From Diphasiastrum complanatum (Eukaryota > Streptophyta > Lycopodiopsida > Lycopodiales > Lycopodiaceae), in the NCBI GenBank assembly GCA_029204225.1, contig CM055094.1, positions 5,896,548 through 5,960,547 on the forward strand: 64,000 nt of DNA, read 5' to 3'. The translations under genes were made by a program, and so were the position numbers. Shown piece after piece: positions 56,131-64,000 of the stretch (its first letter is position 1; each line of letters starts with the position of its first letter). The notes under the pieces were generated by a model, which saw only the letters and a list, made by a program, of their open reading frames with translations, was not told where the DNA came from and did not search any database.

Positions 56131-57180
56131 AAGAACGTTGTTAGTAGAGATGTGATCTTCCATGAAGATCAGAAGATTAACTTGGATGATGCACTGATCA
56201 AGGAGTCTCATGCAAGATCAATCATCGATCTTGATGTTGTTCAAGAAGTGGTGAGGCCGAGGCCTGAGGAGGAACAAATTCAAGCTACCACACCAAGAAG
56301 ATCTACAAGAGCAAGATCTGAGCCAAGGAGGCTCACATATGATGAGGAAGGAAGGCAAGTGGAAGGTGAAACTTCCTATCATGCTCTCTTCATATCAGAT
56401 GAAGAGCCTAAAGATGTCCAAAAAGCTCTTCAATCCAAGACATGGGTTGAAGCAATGACCCAAGAGTTTGAAGCCTTGATGTCAAACAACACATGGGAGA
56501 TTGTAGAGCCATCAAACAACATGCATGTGATTGGATGTAAGTGGGTTTTTAGAATCAAGTATAATCATGATGGATCTATCAACAAATATAAAGCAAGACT
56601 TTGTGCCAAAGGCTACTCACAAATCAAAGGTCTTGACTATGAAGACACCTTTGCACTAGTTGCAAAGATGGTAAAAATTTGAATACGCATATCTCTTGCA
56701 TGTTTTCACAATTGGAGTATGTTCCAACTTGATGTTTCTAATGCATTTCTCAATGGTTACCTTGAGGAGGAGATTTACATGGAGCAACCTTCTGGTCTTG
56801 TGAAATAAGGTGATGAATCAAAAGTTTGTCTTTTGCTCAAAAGTCTATATGGACTGAAACAAGCACCAAGGTCTTGATATGCAAGGCTCAACTCCTATCT
56901 CATGTCACTCAGATTTTTTCTAAGTGAATATGACCCTTCTCTGTATTATAAGTTTGTAGATAATTTTGTAAAACTATTTTTCTCATCTATGTAGATGATA
57001 TCATTCTTTGTGGAAATAATGAGAAGTTAGTTGAAGAAACTAAGCATGCACTTGGTAGTGAGTTTAAGATACAGGACTTAGGAGTTCTTCACTATATTCT
57101 AGGCCTTGAAATAGATTTTTGGAAAGTTCAAGCCTTTATAAGTCAAAATAGATATGCACTTTCCATGCTCAAAAAATTTC
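56131..57180 (+). pseudogene. Copia reverse transcriptase of element C
   Basis: Open from the integrase tail (KNVVSRDVIFHEDQ) into RT: EALMSNNTWEIVEPSNNMHV, GCKWVFRIKYNHDGSINKYK, with a stop at about 56680. Then [31 protein letters not shown] and a frameshifted IYVDDIILCG (near 56985-57012). Several stops. The catalytic Asp residues are still readable. Confidence 0.85.
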
Positions 57181-57919
57181 AACTGTAAAGGCGTAGATAC
57201 ACCTATGGAGCACACTGTAAAAGTTCCTATGAAAGATGATGAAAAATCCTTTGTGGACATCACTCTTTATAGGAGTCTTATTGGCTCACTTATATGGTTA
57301 ATGGTGACTAGTCCTGATCTAAGCTTTAGTGTTCATAAGCTAAGTCAACACATGCAGGATCCAAAGTTATATCATTGGAAGTTGGCTAAAAGAATCTTGA
57401 GGTATATATCTTCCACCTCTTGTTCAGATTCAGATTTTGCAAGAGACAGGTTGGATAGAAAATCCACAAGTGCTTACACTATTTTTCTTGGAGGGAACTT
57501 GGTTTCTTGGCTATCAAAGAAGCAAGCTTTCCTTATCATCTTGTGAAGTTGAATACAAATCTCTTACAACCACAACAAAGGAGGTTTTATGGATCAAAAG
57601 GCTACTTTTGGTGCTAAAGTGTTATGCAGATGAAGATCTTCCAATTATAAAAAATGACAACATTTCTGCTCAAGCTCTTGCAAATAATCCAGTGTTCCAT
57701 GCAAGGAGCAAACACATCGAGGTAGCTCATCATTTCGTAAGAGAAAAAGTCATTGGGAGAGAGATCTCACTGGAGCATGTAGAATCTTCAAATTGTGTTG
57801 CAGATCTTCTCACCAAGCCATTACTCAAGAATGTCTTTATCAAGATGAGGTCTAACCTTGGCCTAATTTCAAAGTTTATGTTGGATAGGAACAGAAATTT
57901 TAAGGAGTGTGAAGATTAG
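57154..57919 (+). pseudogene. Copia RNase H of element C
   Basis: DTPMEHTVKVPMKDDEKSFV, ITLYRSLIGSLIWLMVTSPD and RLDRKSTSAYTIFLGGNLVS in the first frame (to 57546). After a shift LSSCEVEYKSLTTTTKEVLW, NPVFHARSKHIEVAHHFVRE and ADLLTKPLLKN run to the stop at 57919. A segment between RYISS and SDSDFA is deleted. The stop codon lies inside the LTR, as in K and B. Confidence 0.85.
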
Positions 57920-58064
57920 TAAAATATTATCTTCCTATCTCGAGTTTTGGGGCCATGTCCATGGTTATTTCCATTGTAATCTATGTTGTACATAAAAGGT
58001 ATGTGAATTGAGCACATAACCTTCTAGAATAGGTCGAGTTTGAGTTAGGTAGATTCAAATTTGA
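57908..58064 (+). repeat. 3' LTR of element C, left part
   Basis: TGTGAAGATTAG after the AAGGAG tract, matching the 5' LTR up to CAAATTTGATG. The rest of this LTR lies at 62466-62586. Confidence 0.8.
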
Positions 58065-58551
58065 TGACATGCAAAAGTTTAGATAGTTAGAAATTAGTTT
58101 TGATCTGATTCATTAGTATAAGTTCTAAATGTGATGATGTAATTACTGTACAATTTATTTGGTATATTGTATATGGTTGTGATCGGGACGTGACCCATTA
58201 GGATATATTGATCGGGCACTGATCCCGTAGCTGGCTACTTGGGTTAGCTGAGTAGCCACACATAGAAAGAATTAGCTTGTACAGAGTTATTTACAGTACT
58301 TGCTATACTTGGGGGCATGTCCCAAGTTTGTCGGTCGAATTTGGCCATATTGAACCCGACCTTAGTTTGACAAGTGGTAGGCCAATTTTAGGACACATGC
58401 CTTTTCATGTAGTTTGTGAATACTCTATATGTACAGTGTTTCTTTGTAATCTAACAACTTTTGTTGTGCCATCTTTGAGAGCTTGTGAGGAGTGTCTATG
58501 GTGATTAAGTGATGTGATCTGCATACTGCACTAGATTCTATCGGAATTTCA
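58065..58551 (+). repeat. Likely 5' LTR of D copy 2
   Basis: TGACATGCAAAAG to GGAATTTCA, 487 bp, three bases before a perfect primer-binding site. Only one copy is present, so the start is taken from the break in C's LTR. Confidence 0.5.
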
Positions 58552-58554
58552 ACT

Positions 58555-58566
58555 TGGTATCAGAGC
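58555..58566 (+). promoter_or_regulatory. Primer-binding site of D copy 2, tRNA-iMet type
   Basis: TGGTATCAGAGC, the best direct evidence that the D family is an LTR retroelement in plus orientation. Confidence 0.75.
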
Positions 58567-60408
58567 GACAGGGTGATGCAGGTATGCACGATCCGATGCA
58601 GCTATTCTTTCACCAGGAGAAATAGCACTCAAAGCATCTCAAGAGAGAGGACTCCATACGGGGTATCGGCAGGCGACAACAAAGTTCCTTCGATCGGAGC
58701 TTCGGGGAAGATCAGGATGATCGTCGTAGGTGGATTTCGGGGAGAATTCATGAAGAAATTGCTCAAAACGGTGGGTTGCTTCAGAAAATGGTTGCGACGG
58801 AAAATTGGTTAGAACTTCTTCAGTAATCCATCAACTATTGAGTGAAGTGGATCAAAAGGTGGAGCAGGGTAGTAGCATCTCAGAGTTGAGAGGATTTTGA
58901 AATCCATTTACAGTGGGAGGAGAAAGGAGCAGTTCTGTGAATTGTCAAAAAGTGGCCTAGTTGACGAAAAACGGAAAGTCATGGATCTTTCTCTATACTT
59001 GACAGGATTGGGCACTATAAATTACTACCCAACATCTTACTATAGGCGCCAAGCTACTGGTGAAGTCTCAGGGACAGCCATGTAGCATTGAAAGAGCAAT
59101 TATCCTCCTTCTCAGAAGCTATGGAAATGAGTAGCTAGGGATTGCAGGCGCAAAAGACAGGATCTCTCTTAGTAGAAGATCATTTTCGATGCTATAAGGC
59201 TATGAAGCAGGGCGCCTAGCACTGCCAATGAGCTAACAAATGGCCGTGTACAGCCATGGAACAACCAAATTAGCTGTGTGGAAGGCCAAAATCCGTGGAC
59301 AGCCAGGGTTTAGATCCATAAAAGTCTGGATTTCTCACATTCTACAACTCTTTTCAATGCTGTAACCTCATATAGCACAACGCCCTAGGAAAAAGAATTG
59401 GCTGCCAAGAGGCCGTGGAGGGCCGTGGGTCAGACAATGACCTAGGTTGAATTTTATCAAGCTGATAATACACTTTCTCCATAGCTATGAAAGCTTGAAG
59501 AAGGAAAGAGACAGAGAGGCGGCCGTGGGTCACGTGCGCCCATCCAAACAAGCACATAGTGCTTTGAAGGCCTCTGCAGCCATATGAATTTAGTTTGGGG
59601 CACAAAAGTATTATGGGCCATGAGATCTCACCCTATGAAGATCAGTGGATAGGATCTATTCAGTTGGGGATGAGGTGAACTGTTGGATCAAAGAGGACCA
59701 TTGGATGGAGGGAGAAAGGGCCCGAAGTGCCTTGAAGTAAAAAAAATGGCATTTTTTCATTAAAATTTTTCATGTTGAAGTGCATGAAGGGATTCGAAGT
59801 TTAAATTGGATATTTCTTCATCAAAAATCTTCAAAATGAAGAATCAGTTCAAAATGCAAGCTAATTCTTTGGTAAGGGCTATCTTTGGCTAGAAGGCACC
59901 TATTTTGGCCATCCTTGGGCTAAAATGACTTTTAAAGCTGGCTGCTCAGAGCCAGCAGATAGAGCAACATCATAAAGTAGGTAGAAACACGTTTTGGGGT
60001 GTTTTCGTCACATTCTATTGATCGAAGTGTGGGTGACCTAGTGATGGACTACATTCGCTATTTGGATACCATAGGGCCAAATTTTGGGCAATTTTTGGCT
60101 GATGAAACCTGATACAGGGTGGTACAATGAGGCATTATCGCTTTGGAATCATTATTACTTACTCCTGACAGGGTAACAGGGTGTTTGAAAGTGGTAAATG
60201 CGGTATGGGGGCGAATGGTAGCAGAATTGTGTGGAGAAAGCTAGTATTGGCGACAAAAGTGTAGTTTGGCGACATGAATACTCATCATTGGTGACAATTT
60301 TGAGAGGAAAAGCAATCACAGGTGAGAGGTAGGCATGGTATGCCGGTTACAAGTGAAAAATTCTTGTGATTAGGTTCAACTCTTGGGGTTCGAACCAACC
60401 AACGTCAA

Positions 60409-60663
60409 GTGGTGTTTTGGGGAAACGCTCCCACATGCATGATCGGCAGTGACATTGTCGAGTCAAGTGATAGCTACATTGACACACACATCTATAGCTT
60501 GAAAATTTCTCATTCAGAGAGAAATATAGGCTACTTTGGAGGTACACACATTTTGGCGGTCACGGGTGATGAAAGTGCAAGGTGGTGCCAGTTGGAAGCC
60601 ATTGGGCAAGATAGCGGACTTGCATTGGACGAGCTGTGTGTGGGACACACAGAGGATGAATAA
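60409..60663 (+). pseudogene. D-family protein-like stretch, copy 2
   Basis: An 84-codon frame with SYIDTHIYSLKISHSERNIG and GGTHILAVTGDESARWCQLE, matching the copy-1 reading near 45640-45760, which has stops. Farther on, 61339-61539 gives VCSFGSTGWHYSREPVIGID, corresponding to the tandem unit of copy 1. Not recognised; probably decayed code or chance open frames. Confidence 0.25.
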
Positions 60664-62465
60664 TGGGTCAATAATCACACTTTGGATGCTCTTGGCGAGT
60701 GGTGAGTGTGATGATTTTGCGGTTTTGTAGTCGGTAAGTCAATTTTAATCAAGCCATTGTAGCTATGGAGCAGTGTATTAGGTTTGTCATCGAGAGATAC
60801 ACTTCAACAGTCTATTCTGGGTAAGTCAAGTCAATTTGCCATAGCAGTATTGCATCAAGGATGTAGATTTCAGTGATGACAGAGTGAAGATCATTTGGTT
60901 TGGGCCATGGAAGATCTCACAGGGTCAGTTGGAGGGATATTGGCATGCATAGTCATGTGAGGGACTTGATGGTGGCTTTGGAGTTCACATCTCAGTGTAT
61001 TCTCAGGGAGTGGTTTGGAACCATTCACAGAAGCAGCTTGGAGCTAGCTTGGGGAAATACAGGTGGGCACTATAGGGTAGATGCTCAGATCTTTGTGATC
61101 AGGGATGTCATTGGGATACCTGGTAGGGATAGCACTGTAGGATGACATGGGATGATCATCAGGGGCAGCTATTTCATATTGGACTTGAGTCATTGGCATG
61201 GACAGGACTTACAAGTGGGATTCATGATGGAATCAGAAAGCTGCAAATGCAAATGGGCAAAGCGTGAAGCTTTGAGAGCCAGATCTAGATTGGAGAGCTG
61301 ATGGAGATCGCACGGGGTGTGATCAGAGGTCAAACATTGTGGTGAGTGTTTTGCTAGCGATCTACTGCAGGGATACTGATGGCGAGGACTTCATGGTGTG
61401 CTCATTTGGGAGTACAGGTTGGCATTACAGTAGGGAGCCAGTCATTGGCATTGACATCAATGGAGAGACATCTACCATCACGGGCGTGGATAGGCTACCT
61501 ATAGCTTTCATGCATTTGGCTGTATTTGCAGGAGTCTAGGCTTGGCACAGGTGTTGGAATTTCCATGGTGCAGATTCTCAAGTGGTGAGATCAGGGATAA
61601 GCCTAGAGGAAGTCACTCAGAGCCATATACCTCAGTATGATTAGGGAGACAGTAGTCTCGAAATCCGATGAGCGGCGACTCAGGGACAGGCTTGCGTTGG
61701 CATGGTGTCGGGTGGCACATAGACAGGGAGAGCGAGCAGATGCTATGAGCTAGGTGGAGCAAGTGATGTTTTGGAGTTCAGCATGTCTAGCAGGATGGTG
61801 ACCAGGATCGGAGACATCAGGTGAGCATAGTATGTGGATGACGAGTCCATTAGGTGGCACTCATGGAGATGCTACAGTTGCTCAAGTATGATATGTCATT
61901 TGATGTATGGACGATGTCCTTCAGCTGGTGCATCATGTGGTGACCTAGGGACGGGTCATGCCTACTTGGAGGTAGGTGGCATGGAGTGTACCTGGAGGTG
62001 GTACATATCTTGAGGGCATGGAGTGCATTAGAAGGTGATGGAGATCCAGCATGCCCATGGTTGTGAGCCAGCAGGGATGGAGATGGTTGCTCAGGGATTG
62101 ACAGTTGATACTTTGGTGAGTGATTAGGTGAGCTGCATGGTTATATGCAAAGTTATCTCCAGGTTGGCGTCACATGTTGTTGTTATCCATCATTATTTGG
62201 TAAGCAGGATGCAGCTTTTGGTTAGATCCAGTTGGAGTCTAGTTGCACTACAGGTGGACAGATTCTTGAGGAGCTATCAGTGGGCAATGGATACTTGGTG
62301 ATCAGATGGTACAGGGTACAGGGTTCTGGAGCTATCCTACCTGATATATGCTATGGATCGTGGGTGAGTTATTCATCATGATAGTGGATCTAGTTTGCAT
62401 TTACTTTGGCTTGGATGCTATGATGGATGTTGTGGGGAGATAGGCTCCTTGGTGAGAGGCCTATG

Positions 62466-62586
62466 TACTGCTCTTGCCATAGATTTTTCAAGGATATTGT
62501 TCTCTGATCAATGTTGTGCAATCACAACACCTCAGTAAGATCCTGTAGGATGTGTGGTGAAGTTCACACGTGCTAAAAACTTTACA
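62466..62586 (+). repeat. 3' LTR of element C, right part
   Basis: CTCTTGCCATAGATTTTTCAAGG to CTTTACA, matching 53336-53456. Confidence 0.8.
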
Positions 62587-62731
62587 AGGAGTCTGCTGGC
62601 ACTCATCCAGTTCTTCTCAGAAGTTGCTTGATGATAAGCAATGAGATTTGGCCGTACTGTCTGCATATATGAACGTAACTGTCACTCTGCAGAATTGAAC
62701 GTAAACTATCACCAGAAGAGCTCGTCCAACA
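62587..62731 (-). repeat. 5' LTR of element E, resumed part
   Basis: Matches 49650-49800 and then jumps to the terminal CCAACA, lacking the roughly 430 bp present in the left LTR. Confidence 0.7.
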
Positions 62732-62782
62732 GGTTGAGCTAGTTGAAGAAGAATAATAAGAGGCTGTCTCAATCAGGCCGAA

Positions 62783-62949
62783 TGTTATGTCCATGACTAG
62801 CACATAGGATTTAGTGTACTCTTAGTCTTGGATACACGACACTCCAGTGAAACAAGCTGTTACTTATGCCACATCATATTGGACGTGACCCAAAAGTAGT
62901 TGATATCCTTGTGGGGGCCAGAACACACTAAAGGGAGTTAGTACAAGGT
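62783..62949 (+). repeat. LTR fragment of family F
   Basis: TGTTATGTCCATG ... TTAGTACAAGG is repeated in diverged form at 63564-63720 (TGCCATGTCC ... TTAGTACAAGG), sharing CACTCCAGTGAA and TATGCCACATCATA. The two diverge afterwards, so this one is truncated. Confidence 0.55.
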
Positions 62950-63550
62950 ATGTCATTATCATTTTGATATGATTTCTATCTCTATTACAAGTGGCATATA
63001 GAACTTGAATATCTAACACTTTTGTCAAAGAATCTTGTTTGGAGAATGTTCCTAAAATCTAGTATTTTCATGTTGGAAAGATTTTAGGATGATTCTTATT
63101 GGTTCTTGAGTTATGTTGGACATAAACTCCAGTATTCTTATATGATTAAGTATGGATTTGGATTCTAGAGAGTAATGGTTGACAAATCATACGAATATAA
63201 ATATTTATGATTGGAGGATCATAAATATATACTTAATTGTGGGCAAAGAATTATAAGGAGTTTTGACGATTCTTAGGTGTGACAATTAATGCTTGATCTT
63301 TTACATGAAGGTGATATCACTAAATATTAGAGAGTGAAACCCAGAGTATCCGAGAAAATTTATTGCTTAGTATACTTTCCAAACCTGAGTTGTACTCCGG
63401 GGCAGAGGTTAACAGTTGAAAACTAATTTTATCTCTGAGTACTTGTTTGATAAGTATTTCAGACTAAGGATAATGATTTTCTCGGTTAATATTGAAAGTT
63501 AAAGAAATTATTCCAGTAATTCTTTCCTGTTTTGAGGACAAAACCAGATT
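62950..63550 (+). other. Interior of family F element, no gene seen
   Basis: AT-rich with no long frames. The end (TTCCTGTTTTGAGGACAAAA then a purine tract) resembles the 3' untranslated end of Ty3/gypsy elements of the chromovirus type, which is inference from style only. Confidence 0.35.
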
Positions 63551-64000
63551 AAGGGGAGAAGAATGCCATGTCCACATCCTGTAAATAGGTTTCAATATAG
63601 TCCTAGACTTGGATACCCGATACTCCAGTGAATCAAGCTTATTAGTTATGCCACATCATACTGAATGTGACCCGCAAGTAATTAATAGTCTTGTCAGGCG
63701 CAAGTTAGTACAAGGTTTGGGACCGTATATGCATGTGTAGAGTATCAATAGCACATGTAGATCTATTGAATTTCACACATGTGGACTGTCCACTACATGT
63801 ACTTGTGATCTCCTAAGGTGTGTAGATGCACCAAGATCAAGACTAGATTGAGATTCAAGGTCTATCTTTGAATCTATGGCAAAAACACACTACTACATGC
63901 ATTCAATCACTTCCAACTCTCACTCACATGTGTGGGAAGTATTCAAAAAATAATCTAAGTAAAAACAAGCTGCTCTCCTTGGGTAGAGAGAGAAAAAGCA
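63551..64000 (+). repeat. Polypurine tract and LTR start of family F, cut by window end
   Basis: AAGGGGAGAAGAA (63551-63563) directly precedes TGCCATGTCC, the layout of a 3' LTR. The LTR continues to the window end and includes CACATGTG motifs near 63774, 63926. Confidence 0.5.

Larger units (their letters stand above)
58065..62465 (+). mobile_element. D-family long element, copy 2
   Basis: Begins with a likely LTR and an initiator-Met primer-binding site, then about 3.9 kb without any recognisable gag or pol motif. It ends abruptly in GCCTATGTACTG at 62465 without a 3' LTR. From about 59640 it parallels copy 1. It replaced about 240 bp of C's LTR, so it arrived by, or was followed by, a deletion. 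Most likely a large non-autonomous LTR derivative. Confidence 0.55.
52944..62586 (+). mobile_element. Copia element C, with D copy 2 in its 3' LTR
   Basis: 5' LTR 52944-53456, primer-binding site, decayed gag-pol 54220-57919. 3' LTR starts at 57908, is broken at about 58065 and resumes at 62466-62586. It sits inside the right LTR of E. About 240 bp of the 3' LTR (equivalent to 53092-53335) is missing at the D junction. Related to K in gag and RNase H. Confidence 0.8.
49341..62731 (-). mobile_element. Minus-strand Copia element E, split by element C
   Basis: Left (3') LTR 49341-50256, internal gag and RT remnants, primer-binding site 52296-52307. The right (5') LTR starts at 52308, is interrupted at 52943 by C and D, and resumes at 62587-62731. 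Termini TGTTGGA...TCCAACA. Flanks ACTTG and GGTTG are not a clean duplication. Protease and integrase are deleted between gag and RT. Confidence 0.75.

Noticed and set aside
63720-64000. Host gene promoter suggested by CACATGTG motifs near the window end
   Set aside because: The same motif is common in LTRs of this window and the stretch follows an LTR start, so an LTR is the simpler reading.

Overview
This window looks like nuclear DNA of a land plant with a large, retrotransposon-packed genome. Many LTR primer-binding sites match plant initiator-Met tRNA (TGGTATCAGAGC) or tRNA-Asp (TGGCGCCGTTGCCGGGGA), Copia and Ty3/gypsy proteins sit everywhere, and the only cellular gene has a plant-style intron of about 3.5 kb. 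A gymnosperm or similar big-genome lineage fits, but the sequence alone does not fix the species.

Layout. 1-840 is the 3' end of a non-autonomous LTR element (family A) and 861-1036 a Copia RNase H tail. 1181-1494 is an array of small inverted repeats. 1860-3413 is a decayed minus-strand Copia pol. 5505-6165 is a degenerate ~120-bp tandem repeat. 6503-15290 is a Ty3/gypsy element G of tRNA-Asp-primed type, with two LTRs, integrase remnant, a Copia LTR (H) inside and a broken coiled-coil-bearing extra gene region. 15557-19728 is the one clear host gene, a two-exon PTRHD1-type peptidyl-tRNA hydrolase (PTH2 fold). 19729-21825 has no recognisable gene.

From 21826 rightwards the window is two retrotransposon nests. 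Nest 1: Copia gag L (21826-22688) is cut by Ty3 element I (22689-44487). I is itself split by the A/B block (25082-32002) and by Copia J (about 33727-40965), and J is split by a young, intact Copia element K (33893-39753; 1316-aa polyprotein, LTRs differing at 2 of 653 positions, TSD TGAAG). Nest 2: a D-family repeat (about 44840-49340) abuts minus-strand Copia E (49341-62731). E's right LTR is split by plus-strand Copia C (52944-62586), and C's 3' LTR is split by a second D copy (58065-62465). 62783-64000 holds pieces of another LTR family (F).

Most noteworthy: (1) family A carries, instead of pol, a 650-codon frame with zinc-knuckle-like motifs and a repeated module of unknown function; a diverged second copy is at 1-713 and a short match lies in B. 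(2) Copia B has most of its RT/RNase H region replaced, in frame, by about 900 bp of unrelated sequence. (3) LTRs of A, B and K share a palindromic CACRTGTG plus GTACGGAC signature. (4) The D family is a long element without recognisable pol, with a ~475-bp unit tandemly amplified in one copy only. Nearly all transposon genes other than K are broken.
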